NCBI GenBank assembly: GCA_946415705.1
Contig: CAMKTN010000025.1
Span: 1 to 35,829 of the forward strand
Source of the DNA: an uncultured Prevotellaceae bacterium
GTDB lineage: Bacteria; Bacteroidota; Bacteroidia; Bacteroidales; Bacteroidaceae
Length of the DNA stretch: 35,829 nucleotides
Direction: 5' to 3'
Of this stretch, positions 6,672 to 13,922 are shown in pieces. The notes under the pieces are model-generated. The model was given only the letters and a program-made list of their open reading frames with translations. It was not told the DNA's origin and made no database searches. The translations under genes were made by a program, and so were the position numbers. How positions within the stretch are numbered: position 1 is the first letter of the stretch; each line of letters opens with the position of its first letter.

Positions 6672-7271
6672 ATGCGAGTAGTAGCTGGGAAATATAAAGG
6701 GCGGCATTTCGATGTGCCGCGAAGCTTCAAGGCACGTCCTACGACGGACTTTGCCAAGGAGAACCTGTTTAATGTCTTGCGCTCATATGTGGATTTCGAG
6801 GAGGAGGCCCCGCAGGCACTCGACCTCTTTGCCGGCACGGGCAGCATCACGCTGGAACTGCTATCGCGAGGCTGCGCTCATGTGACGGCAGTAGAACTGG
6901 ACCCGCAGCATATTTCCTTCATCCGTCAGTTCCTGCGCCAGCTGAAAGCTGAAGACGATGTCACTCTCCTGCGTGCCGACGTTCTTCGCTTCCTTAAGAA
7001 AGCCCCTGGCTCCTATGACTTCATCTTTGCCGATCCTCCCTACGCCTTGCCCCAGCTGGAGCAACTGCCCAATCTCGTTTTTAATGATGAATTAAGAATG
7101 ATGAATGATGAAAACAATGAGCAATCCTCAATCATCAATCGTCAATCATCAATATTAAATCCCAACGGTCTCTTCGTCTTAGAACACGGCAAGGCACAGG
7201 ACTTCTCGCAACACCCTCATTTCATCGGGCATCGCGCTTACGGTAGCGTCAATTTCTCTTTCTTTCGCTAA
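6672..7271 (+). CDS. rsmD: 16S rRNA (guanine(966)-N(2))-methyltransferase
   Basis: Methylates G966 (E. coli numbering) of 16S rRNA with SAM. The start MRVVAGKYKGRHFDVP is standard for RsmD. SAM motif DLFAGTGSITLELLSRG is at residues 51-67 and the catalytic DPPY at 121-124, with the C-terminal VLEHGK strand. Residues about 138-163 (from NDELRMMN to RQSSILN) are an in-frame translation of dispersed repeats (7082-7160) at a place where homologues have a short acidic linker; the insert sits on the surface loop after the catalytic strand. Total length of 199 residues is therefore longer than usual. It converges on a DUF3822 gene, a common RsmD neighbour in Bacteroidota. Confidence 0.93.
   Translation: MRVVAGKYKGRHFDVPRSFKARPTTDFAKENLFNVLRSYVDFEEEAPQALDLFAGTGSITLELLSRGCAHVTAVELDPQHISFIRQFLRQLKAEDDVTLLRADVLRFLKKAPGSYDFIFADPPYALPQLEQLPNLVFNDELRMMNDENNEQSSIINRQSSILNPNGLFVLEHGKAQDFSQHPHFIGHRAYGSVNFSFFR
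7082..7160. repeat. Dispersed repeat inside the rsmD coding sequence
   Basis: Left half is AATGATGAATTAAGAATG-type, right half is tandem CAATCATCAATC-type, the reverse complement of the TTGATGA array at 2165-2203. The whole is a multiple of three in effect, keeping the enzyme frame open. The two halves could partly pair with each other. Confidence 0.75.
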
Positions 7272-7274
7272 GAG

Positions 7275-7321
7275 CCCCTTGACTCTTGAACTTTTGAACC
7301 CTTGAACTCTTGAACTCTTAG
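7275..7321. repeat. Inverted CTTGAACT array between rsmD and DUF3822 stops
   Basis: Tandem 8-bp units (cttgaact, with variants) fill the gap between the two convergent stop codons and run into the last codon of the DUF3822 gene. They are the reverse complement of the array in front of rsmD. Confidence 0.75.
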
Positions 7322-8151
7322 AGCCTATTCAGCAGCAGCGCCTTCAGGTCTGCTGGCACCTGCTTCTCATGGGCCAGCGGCACATTGGGGAAGATGACTG
7401 TGTGAAGGACTGTCTGCACATTGACGATATACTCGGCCAACGCCTTGCGCAGGGGGTCGGCATCGGATGCCAACTGATAGCAAAGCACCAAGTGGTCGTT
7501 GCGGTTGTCGAAGCCTAACGTCTGCCAGATGTTCAGCGTGTAGTAAAGCGTATCGATGAGATAGTCGGAGTGGAAGGTGTTGGCGAGCCACAAGTGGCCG
7601 TCCTTGAAGGCGAACAGCGAGAAGCCCTTCTCCTCGGGACACATATAGAGGTAGCGGGCATTGCCCTGGCGATAGTCCTCATCGAAACGGAGCAGGCGCT
7701 CCATCAGCATGGCACGCGAAGCGAAGAGGCGCGCCGTGGGATAGTACTGAAGGATGGCCTCCTCGACCTCACGCGGGATGGCATAGATCTCCACCGACTC
7801 CAACTGGGGCTGGATGGTATAGGCCACGCGCAGCTCATCGATAGGCTGCGAGGCAAAGACGTGGCCATAGACGGCAGCGGCCTCATCGCGATGGAACTCC
7901 TCCAACGGCACACGCGTGGCGGGGGAGCACAGGAGCACATAGGTCTGGTCGATCTGACGGTTGAAATAGTCGGGACGGCTCAACTGCTGTTGCAGCTGCT
8001 GGGCCAGAGGCACACTGTCCGAGGTGCGGAAATGCTCGCCACGCACAAGGCTGCTCGTCTGCGGGTCACAGACGAAAAAAGAAAATCCATCCGCGTGTAT
8101 GCGGATGGATAGACTTAACGGATGATAGGATTTATTCCCAGTTGCCGGCAT
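7318..8151 (-). CDS. DUF3822 family protein
   Basis: Conserved Bacteroidota protein of unknown function, predicted by family to adopt an actin/ASKHA-like fold. The opening PLSLSIRIHADGFSFFVCD and closing PLAHEKQVPADLKALLLNRL match the family pattern, and the location convergent to rsmD is typical. The longest frame starts at a TTG at 8178; I prefer the ATG at 8151 (MPATGNKSYHPLS), which overlaps the end of the upstream gene by 20 bp and gives 277 residues. A strong intrinsic-terminator-like hairpin lies within codons 14-27 (see 8070-8110), so expression may depend on read-through. Function unknown. Confidence 0.75.
   Translation of the reverse strand: MPATGNKSYHPLSLSIRIHADGFSFFVCDPQTSSLVRGEHFRTSDSVPLAQQLQQQLSRPDYFNRQIDQTYVLLCSPATRVPLEEFHRDEAAAVYGHVFASQPIDELRVAYTIQPQLESVEIYAIPREVEEAILQYYPTARLFASRAMLMERLLRFDEDYRQGNARYLYMCPEEKGFSLFAFKDGHLWLANTFHSDYLIDTLYYTLNIWQTLGFDNRNDHLVLCYQLASDADPLRKALAEYIVNVQTVLHTVIFPNVPLAHEKQVPADLKALLLNRL
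8070..8110 (-). terminator. Intrinsic terminator inside the start of the DUF3822 gene
   Basis: Perfect 10-bp stem (8110-8101 with 8094-8085 on the minus strand, arm atccatccgc) and 6-nt loop followed by TTTTCTTTTTTC. It begins 21 bp after the stop of the pilin-like gene, the normal place for its terminator, yet it encodes SIRIHADGFSFF of the next protein. Confidence 0.65.
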
Positions 8152-8818
8152 TGTTGTTCCAGTTGCTGAGGTCACCAATCTTCAGACCGGGATAGTTGCC
8201 CATATCGTCGGCCAGCTGACGGCGGTTGACGATGAGGCGGTCACCATTGCGGCCCATGCCCTTGAGGAAGGACTCATCGGGAGCGCAGCACTCCATGACA
8301 TACTGAGTGGTACCGGAGCGCGTGATACTCAGGAACGTGTTCAGCTGGAAGGTGTCACCCTCAGCATAAGGAATATAGCGCAGGCTGTCAGGATCGAAGT
8401 CGGGGCCGAAGAGGGAATCGCAGAGGTTCACCCATGTGGTGTCGCGACGGAAGCCCTGCAGGCCGTTGGCAGCGATGGCGGCAGCGTCGCCGCTGTTCAC
8501 GATGGCAGCAGCCTTCACCTCGGTGAGACCCTTCTCCATCTGTTCGTCGGTAAGGGTTCCTTCCTTGACAATCTTAGGAATACGGCCGTTGCGCACAAAT
8601 TCCACGAGTTTCCACAGGCTGTCGCAGTAGGCAGCTTCGGGGCTCTGGAGCTTGTACTCCTCCTCGGCATCCTTGATCTGAAGCAGACGAGCCTTGACGG
8701 CATTTTCACGAATGGTCACTTCCTTCTGGAAGTCGATGTCATCCTGGATGCTACGCCAGCAAATGAAGAGCAATCCAATGACACAAAGTGCTAAAAGTGC
8801 ATTAAAAATCTTTTTCAT
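8132..8818 (-). CDS. Conserved Bacteroidales protein with N-terminal membrane anchor, pseudopilin-like
   Basis: A 228-residue protein of unknown function. Residues 1-22 (MKKIFNALLALCVIGLLFIC) form one membrane helix or uncleaved signal, followed by an amphipathic helix VRARL-like stretch (ENAVKARLLQIKDAEEEYK) that resembles the alpha-1 extension of pseudopilins, and a globular domain ending NNNAGNWE, a tail I recognise from Bacteroidales homologues. No prepilin peptidase site (G followed by F/M) precedes the helix, so true pilin processing is doubtful. The start at 8818 is preferred over 8920 because a -7 box (8863-8856) lies between them. Divergent from the helicase gene. Confidence 0.7.
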   Translation of the reverse strand: MKKIFNALLALCVIGLLFICWRSIQDDIDFQKEVTIRENAVKARLLQIKDAEEEYKLQSPEAAYCDSLWKLVEFVRNGRIPKIVKEGTLTDEQMEKGLTEVKAAAIVNSGDAAAIAANGLQGFRRDTTWVNLCDSLFGPDFDPDSLRYIPYAEGDTFQLNTFLSITRSGTTQYVMECCAPDESFLKGMGRNGDRLIVNRRQLADDMGNYPGLKIGDLSNWNNNAGNWE

Positions 8819-8842
8819 AACGCGTATATGAAGCTTTTTGTT

Positions 8843-8863
8843 TATATTTGCATCGCAAAAGTA
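8843..8863. promoter_or_regulatory. Divergent, closely packed -7 boxes
   Basis: Plus strand TATATTTG at 8843-8850 would serve the helicase gene; minus strand TACTTTTG at 8863-8856 would serve the pilin-like gene. Only 5 bp separate them, so the two polymerases probably exclude each other. -33 elements are not clear. Confidence 0.45.
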
Positions 8864-8913
8864 GCAAGAATTATTTGAATATACCGCATCTTCATTGATT
8901 TTTTTCGCTTTCA

Positions 8914-10377
8914 ATGACAATAAAAGACCAAATGAGGGGTTTCATCCTCGAGAAATTCGGGTTTCAGCCCACCGAAGAGCAAGAAAATGCCGTCAGTATG
9001 ATGGCTGACTTCCTGTTTGCACAACAACGTGATTCGGTGTTCGTGTTGCGAGGCTATGCCGGCACGGGAAAGACATCGCTCGTGGGCGCCCTCGTCAAGT
9101 GTATGGACGCCCTGCAACAGCGCACGGTGCTGATGGCTCCGACGGGACGGGCAGCCAAAGTCTTTGCCTTGAACGCCAGCCACACGGCCTACACCATCCA
9201 TAAACGCATCTATCGGCAGAAGACGTTCACGGGCGAGATGACGGACTTCATGCAGAATGTCAACCTGCTCAAGCACACGCTGTTCATCGTAGATGAAGCC
9301 TCGATGATCAGCAACGAAGGGGGCTACGGCAGCGTCTTCGGCACAGGGCATCTGCTGGACGACCTGATTCAGTTCGTCTATTCGGGCGAGGGCTGCCGAC
9401 TGATGCTCGTGGGCGATACGGCACAGCTGCCACCCGTCGGCGAGGAGCTCAGCCCCGCTTTGGAGCCTGACTTCCTGGCGGGCTACGGTCTGGAGGTGCA
9501 GCAGATCACACTCACGCAGGTGGTGCGCCAGCTGTCGGACAGCGGCATCCTGTGGAATGCCACGATGCTGAGGCAGCTCATCACGGATGAGGAGGTGTAT
9601 GCCTTCCCACGCCTGCGCGTGACGGGCTTCCCCGATATCCGCGTGATGCCTGGCGACGAGCTCATCGAGGCGCTGGAAGACTCCTACTATCGCTGCGGCA
9701 CAGACCAGACCATCGTCATCACGCGCTCCAACAAACGCGCCAACGCCTTCAACCAAGGCATCCGAGGGCGCATCCTCGGCTATGAGGAGGAGCTGACGAG
9801 CGGCGACCAGCTGATGATCGTCAAGAACAACTACCACTGGGTACAGCCCGAGGGTGTGACGGAGGGCGAGGAGGAACGCGCCACGATGGATTTCATCGCC
9901 AATGGCGACGTAGCCACCATCCGACGCTATCGCAACGAACGCGAGCAGCACGGCTTCCGCTTCGTAGATGTCACGCTGCGCTTCCCCGACTACGACGACA
10001 TGGAGGTGGAAGCCACCGCCATCCTCGACACGCTCACCAGCGAGGCGCCCGCCCTCACGCGACAGCAGCAGGAGACGCTGTTCCAAAACGTGTGGGACGA
10101 CTACCCCGAGAAGCACAACAAGCGCGACCGCATGAAGGCCGTGAAGGAAGACCCCTTCTTCAACGCCCTGCAGATCAAGTATGCCTATGCCGTCACCTGC
10201 CATAAAGCGCAGGGCGGACAGTGGCAGCGCGTATTCATCGACCAAGGCTACATGACGGAGGATATGCTCTCCCCCGATTACTTCCGCTGGCTCTATACCG
10301 CCCTGACGCGCGCCACGGAAAACGTCTATCTCGTGAACTGGCCCGCCATAGAAACAACGATGGCCGCCCCCGAGTAG
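8914..10377 (+). CDS. RecD-like ATP-dependent DNA helicase (SF1B)
   Basis: A 487-residue superfamily 1 helicase. Walker A is GYAGTGKTS (residues about 48-56), motif Ia is MAPTGRAAKVF, Walker B is FIVDEASM, motif III is LVGDTAQLPPVGEE, and the C-terminal UvrD_C_2 part has TCHKAQGGQW (motif V) and YTALTRATENVYLVNW (motif VI). This is the compact form, without the long N-terminal region of RecD2, and resembles Dda/RecD-like helicases found singly in Bacteroidales. It likely unwinds DNA 5'-3' in repair or replication restart. No recB/recC neighbours. A weak dyad at its 3' end (10360-10367 with 10381-10388) lies between it and the convergent exbD operon. Confidence 0.88.
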   Translation: MTIKDQMRGFILEKFGFQPTEEQENAVSMMADFLFAQQRDSVFVLRGYAGTGKTSLVGALVKCMDALQQRTVLMAPTGRAAKVFALNASHTAYTIHKRIYRQKTFTGEMTDFMQNVNLLKHTLFIVDEASMISNEGGYGSVFGTGHLLDDLIQFVYSGEGCRLMLVGDTAQLPPVGEELSPALEPDFLAGYGLEVQQITLTQVVRQLSDSGILWNATMLRQLITDEEVYAFPRLRVTGFPDIRVMPGDELIEALEDSYYRCGTDQTIVITRSNKRANAFNQGIRGRILGYEEELTSGDQLMIVKNNYHWVQPEGVTEGEEERATMDFIANGDVATIRRYRNEREQHGFRFVDVTLRFPDYDDMEVEATAILDTLTSEAPALTRQQQETLFQNVWDDYPEKHNKRDRMKAVKEDPFFNALQIKYAYAVTCHKAQGGQWQRVFIDQGYMTEDMLSPDYFRWLYTALTRATENVYLVNWPAIETTMAAPE

Positions 10378-10405
10378 AGAGCGGCCATCATTCAATGGAT
10401 AACTA

Positions 10406-10858
10406 TTAGTTTCTGCGCGTTGCAGAGTAGTTGATCTTCAAAGCCCACGACTTACGCAGCACTTCCTTGATATCGGTGATGATACCCATCTGGGTGTGCT
10501 GGTCAATCTTCATGGACATCACCTGCGAGGCAGGGTCAGGCATCGTTGTACGCTCCTGCGCCACGAAGTCCATCACCTCACGCGGCTCGGCATAGCGGTC
10601 GTTGAGCTGGATGCGGGTACCGCTACCCATCTGAGCGCGAAGCTGGTCGGTGGGAGGACCGACATAGATGAACGACACACAGGACTTCTTCTCCAGCTTC
10701 TCAAGTTCCGTACCGGAAGGAACGGTGAACTTCACCTTCAGCGTCACCTCACGCATGGTGGTAACGATCATGAAGAAGAACAGGATGGTGAAGATCAAGT
10801 CGGGGAGAGATGAAGTATTCATCTCCGGCATTTCTCTTTTTCCTTGTTTTTTAGCCAT
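10406..10858 (-). CDS. exbD: ExbD/TolR-type biopolymer transport protein, short paralogue
   Basis: Part of the ExbB-ExbD proton channel that powers TonB. One N-terminal membrane helix (residues about 18-40, SLPDLIFTILFFFMIVTTM) contains the conserved proton-carrying aspartate in the form LPDLIF. The 110-residue periplasmic part is short and ends in a family-typical strand (KIDQHTQMGIITDIKEVLRKS). Last gene of the minus-strand operon; it starts 2 bp after the stop of the longer ExbD. Two ExbD genes in tandem are common in Bacteroidota. Confidence in the family is high; which TonB system it serves is inferred. Confidence 0.88.
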   Translation of the reverse strand: MAKKQGKREMPEMNTSSLPDLIFTILFFFMIVTTMREVTLKVKFTVPSGTELEKLEKKSCVSFIYVGPPTDQLRAQMGSGTRIQLNDRYAEPREVMDFVAQERTTMPDPASQVMSMKIDQHTQMGIITDIKEVLRKSWALKINYSATRRN

Positions 10859-10860
10859 GA

Positions 10861-11448
10861 TTAGTTTCCTCCATAGTTTTTGGGTTCAGCCTCAGAGATC
10901 TTCTGGGGATAGTACGTGCGGATAGCGACCTGCTCATCCTCGGAGCAACGGGCGTAGGGGTGACCGAACTTAGCGATGGCCAAGTCGTCGCGCAGCTCGT
11001 TGTAGGCGGCTACCAGTTCGTTCTGTACCTGGAAATAGATGTTATAGGGCGTACCGCGGTCGGTCTGCACGGAGATGACATGCTTGTCAGTGACATAGCA
11101 CGTACCGAGCAGGTCGATGACCTTGGCATGCTTCTCGGGAAGCTTGGGCGAATTGGCGCGGTTCTCAATGAACTCCTTGGCGCGAGCACGCAGCTGGGCA
11201 ACATCGATGAAGTCATGGTTGACCATCAAGTAACCGGCAGCGTTGAGGCGCACATTGAGCACATTGCGCTCCTTCACGTCAATCTGTGCATCTTCCTGAT
11301 TGGGCTCGGGCGGCTGCGGGAGGCGGCGGGCCAGACCCATATCGGTGTCCATAGAGGTGGTCACCAGGAAGAAGATCAGCAGGATGAAAGAGATGTCCGC
11401 CGTTGAACTGGAGTTCAGCCCAGGCACTTTCTTCTTCTTTCTTGCCAT
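10861..11448 (-). CDS. exbD: ExbD/TolR-type biopolymer transport protein, long paralogue
   Basis: Membrane helix at residues about 15-36 (STADISFILLIFFLVTTSM) with the conserved aspartate in TADISF, followed by a periplasmic domain of about 155 residues, longer than canonical ExbD (about 140 total). The frame extends to a TTG at 11463, but the ATG at 11448 (MARKKKKVPGLN) gives the basic cytosolic tail expected and is chosen. Between the helix and the fold is an extra proline-rich segment (RRLPQPPEPNQED). Works with the ExbB encoded upstream in the same operon. Confidence 0.9.
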   Translation of the reverse strand: MARKKKKVPGLNSSSTADISFILLIFFLVTTSMDTDMGLARRLPQPPEPNQEDAQIDVKERNVLNVRLNAAGYLMVNHDFIDVAQLRARAKEFIENRANSPKLPEKHAKVIDLLGTCYVTDKHVISVQTDRGTPYNIYFQVQNELVAAYNELRDDLAIAKFGHPYARCSEDEQVAIRTYYPQKISEAEPKNYGGN

Positions 11449-11478
11449 AGTTTTATTTGACAATTAGACGATTTACGA

Positions 11479-11976
11479 TTATTCCTTCGGGGTAGCACTC
11501 TTGGTGAGATAGCCGCTCATGCTGATGACGACAGCCACCACAGCGATCACTGCGAGGATGTAGATGGTGAGCAGCCACATGTCAACAACCGTAACCATGC
11601 CTGCGGAAGTAGTGACACCAGACACCGTTGTGTAGGCTTCCTCACCCAGACCGGAGATGACACCGATGATGAGAGCTACGATGACAGTGCCCCAGGTGCA
11701 CAGCGTGATCTTACCGCTGGGAATGCCGGTGGGGTTGGGACCTGTGTTACCAGAGTTGATGGTAGCACCACGAACGAGGCTCCAGACGGTGAGGCCTGCC
11801 GTGACGAAAAACAGCGCGTACATCAGGATCAAGACGAGATCCGTGAGTGCCGGCGATACGTGTACACCATCGAAGTCCATGTTGTTGTAGTCGATCAGGA
11901 AGAACAGAAGGAAACACAACACACCAAGACCGATGCAAGAGTACAACGCGATACTGGACAGTTTCTCGAGTTTCAT
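11479..11976 (-). CDS. Four-helix membrane protein of the exbB-exbD operon
   Basis: A 165-residue integral membrane protein, not recognised by function. Hydrophobic helices near residues 8-28, 42-66, 90-110 and 126-152; the loop between the second and third is glycine/asparagine-rich (NSGNTGPNPTGIPSG). It sits between exbB and exbD with gaps of 38 and about 30 bp, so it is probably made with the energy-transducing complex and could be an accessory subunit. The same position is occupied by similar hypothetical membrane proteins in other Bacteroidales (from memory). Confidence 0.65.
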   Translation of the reverse strand: MKLEKLSSIALYSCIGLGVLCFLLFFLIDYNNMDFDGVHVSPALTDLVLILMYALFFVTAGLTVWSLVRGATINSGNTGPNPTGIPSGKITLCTWGTVIVALIIGVISGLGEEAYTTVSGVTTSAGMVTVVDMWLLTIYILAVIAVVAVVISMSGYLTKSATPKE

Positions 11977-12014
11977 AATTTACTAAGGTTTTTTTAAGGG
12001 TTAAACCTTAATGA

Positions 12015-12866
12015 TTACTTCTTGCACTTCGGGGACTTCACGCACATGTCGAGCAGGCTCATAGCAGCCTCTTCCATGTTGGAGTTCAGAGCCTCCACGC
12101 GGCTGAGGACGTAGTTATAGAACACCTGCAGAATCAGTGCAACCACGATACCGAAGATGGTGGTGATAAGGGCGACCTTCATACCACCGGCAACGACTGT
12201 CGGGCTGATATCACCTGCACGCTCGATATCATCGAATGCCTGCACCATACCAATCACGGTGCCAAGGAAGCCGAGTGACGGAGCCATAGCGATGAACAAG
12301 GTAATCCAAGAGCAGTTCTCCTCGAGGTAAGCGCCCTGCACCTCGGCTTCGATGTTGATACTGCGCTCGATGGTAGCTATATCGTTCTGGTCTTCGCTAG
12401 CCAAGCATTGCAGAGCCTTCTTGGAAACCTGAGCTACGGGACCACGAGTACCAGCGCAATATTCGATAGCCTCCTCAACCTTGTTGGCCTTCACCTTCTC
12501 AGCGAGAGTAGCCATGAACTTACGGGTGTTCACCTGAGCAAGAGTCAGATAGATCACACGCTCGATGCAGAAAGCGAGACCCAGCACGAGGGCGATAGCT
12601 ACGAGGCTCATGAAGCCTGCGTCACCTTCAATGAACTTGGTCTTTAGGGTCTTGTGCAGACCTTCTTCCTCCTCAACGGGAGCGACAGCCTCTTCTACAG
12701 CGGGAGCCTCTGCCTCTTCGGCGACACTGTCTGTAGCCTCAGCAGCTACGGAATCAACCTGCTCAGCGGCAGCCTCTTCAGCTACTTCGTCCTGAGCCAT
12801 TACGGAGGGTGTCATGCCAAAGGAGAAGGCAGCCACCATTGCAACAATTGCAAAATACTTTTTCAT
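12015..12866 (-). CDS. exbB: ExbB/TolQ/MotA-family proton channel protein with cleavable leader and acidic region
   Basis: Forms the pentameric channel that, with ExbD, energises TonB. Residues 1-24 look like a signal peptide (cut near VMAQ); 25-70 is an Ala/Glu/Val-rich acidic segment; then come three membrane helices near 82-105, 190-213 and 230-255. The MotA_ExbB signature is present in FIAMAPSLGFLGTVIGMVQAF and GGMKVALITTIFGIVVALI. The N-terminal extension is the long form seen in Bacteroidota. First gene of a four-gene operon, with a good promoter at 12963-12933. Confidence 0.92.
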   Translation of the reverse strand: MKKYFAIVAMVAAFSFGMTPSVMAQDEVAEEAAAEQVDSVAAEATDSVAEEAEAPAVEEAVAPVEEEEGLHKTLKTKFIEGDAGFMSLVAIALVLGLAFCIERVIYLTLAQVNTRKFMATLAEKVKANKVEEAIEYCAGTRGPVAQVSKKALQCLASEDQNDIATIERSINIEAEVQGAYLEENCSWITLFIAMAPSLGFLGTVIGMVQAFDDIERAGDISPTVVAGGMKVALITTIFGIVVALILQVFYNYVLSRVEALNSNMEEAAMSLLDMCVKSPKCKK

Positions 12867-12932
12867 TTTGTTTTTGATTTAATGATGAATGAATTTGTTA
12901 TTTGATTGTCTGATTATATCGCTATTTCGGGA

Positions 12933-12963
12933 CAAAAATATCTTTTTTTTCTTGAAGCCTCAA
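12933..12963 (-). promoter_or_regulatory. Promoter of the exbB operon
   Basis: TTG at 12963-12961, 20-bp spacer, then TATTTTTG at 12940-12933, fitting the phylum consensus TTTG-N19-21-TAnnTTTG. Transcription would begin near 12926, giving a leader of about 60 nt. Confidence 0.65.
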
Positions 12964-13028
12964 CATTTTCCTGCAAAAAGTTTACTTCGGAGGGCTTTTT
13001 TCCTGCTTTTTCACCTCGAAAGTACACT

Positions 13029-13838
13029 TTATTGGCATTTTGGGAAGGTGTTAAGGGCGTTTTGGGTCGTTTCAGCGGCCACTTCTTCGGCACTCACGCC
13101 ATAGATGTCTGACAGGCGGTCGATAATAGAGGGTATGAAGGCCGTTTCGTTGCGCTTTCCACGATGGGGAGCAGGGGCCAGATAAGGGGCATCGGTCTCC
13201 AAGATGATTCGCGAGAGTGGCACGACGTTCCTCAGCACCTCACCGAGATGACTGTTCTTGAAGGTCAGCACACCTCCGATGCCGAGCATGAAGCCAGGGA
13301 AGGTGGAGAGCAGCTCCTCTGCCACCTCCTCACTGCCGCTGAAGCAGTGGAAGCAACCGGTAATCGGTTGAGAGTTGAGGGTTGAGGGTTGAGGGTTGAG
13401 GGAGTTTTTCAGAACAGTCACCAGTTCGCGATGGGCCTTGCGGGAATGGATCATGAGAGGAAGATGATAGCGGACTGCCCATTCTATCTGGCGGGCAAAG
13501 ACCTGCTGTTGCTCTTCATAACGCGAGCGATCCCAATAATAATCGAGTCCGACCTCGCCCACGGCAATAAACGGGTGCTCAGGCGCAGCAAGCAGCGCCT
13601 CCATCTCATCAAGCACTGTGCTCCAATCATCACCGATGTCTTCGGGGTGCAGTCCTATCATGGGATAAAGGAATCCCGGGTGCTGCTGCGCCAATGAGAG
13701 CATGGGCTCCACGGTGGCAGCATTGATATTGGGCAGGAACACCTTGATGGCACCTGCCTCGCGGGCACGTGAGATGACGTCGTCTCTGTCGTTGTCAAAG
13801 GCTTCGTCGTACAGGTGGCTATGGGTGTCGATATACAA
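13029..13838 (-). CDS. TatD-family metal-dependent hydrolase (DNase)
   Basis: TIM-barrel metallohydrolase of the TatD family (269 residues). Metal ligands are visible: H6 and H8 (DTHSH), E95 (GEVGLDY), H131 (IHSRKA), H164 (CFHCFSG), and the aspartate of LETDAPYL. Residues 148-158 (NPQPSTLNSQP) are encoded by a dispersed CCCTCAA-type repeat (13369-13401) inserted in frame just before the conserved ITGCFHCFSG. The initiation codon is TTG; it is formed by the last unit of the heptamer repeat that fills the upstream gap, exactly where homologues have ATG (M-x-IDTHSHL). Same strand as and downstream of the prenyl synthase gene. Confidence 0.92.
   Translation of the reverse strand: MYIDTHSHLYDEAFDNDRDDVISRAREAGAIKVFLPNINAATVEPMLSLAQQHPGFLYPMIGLHPEDIGDDWSTVLDEMEALLAAPEHPFIAVGEVGLDYYWDRSRYEEQQQVFARQIEWAVRYHLPLMIHSRKAHRELVTVLKNSLNPQPSTLNSQPITGCFHCFSGSEEVAEELLSTFPGFMLGIGGVLTFKNSHLGEVLRNVVPLSRIILETDAPYLAPAPHRGKRNETAFIPSIIDRLSDIYGVSAEEVAAETTQNALNTFPKCQ
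13369..13401. repeat. TTGAGGG repeat inserted in frame in tatD
   Basis: Four or five 7-bp units (gttgagg/gttgagg) within the gene. On the coding strand they read CCCTCAA and encode NPQPSTLNSQP. The same units (CCCTCAACCCTCAACC) form the last codons of the alanine symporter gene at 23188-23203. Confidence 0.75.
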
Positions 13839-13921
13839 TTGAAAATTGAGAATTGAAAATTGAAAATTGAAAATTGAAAATTAAGAATTGAAAATTGAGA
13901 ATTGAAAATTGGAAATTGAAA
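13839..13921. repeat. ATTGARA heptamer array between prenyl synthase and tatD
   Basis: About twelve 7-bp units, mostly attgaaa with attgaga, attaaga and attggaa variants, fill the whole gap from the tatD start to the stop of the prenyl synthase gene. Read with tatD the units are TTTCAAT. The array supplies the TTG start. Confidence 0.9.
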
Positions 13922-13922
13922 G

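Noticed and set aside
8911..10395. 494-codon minus-strand frame opposite the helicase
   Set aside because: It is an antisense shadow: the plus strand carries every helicase motif, and the antisense product is His/Val/Glu-rich with no family features.
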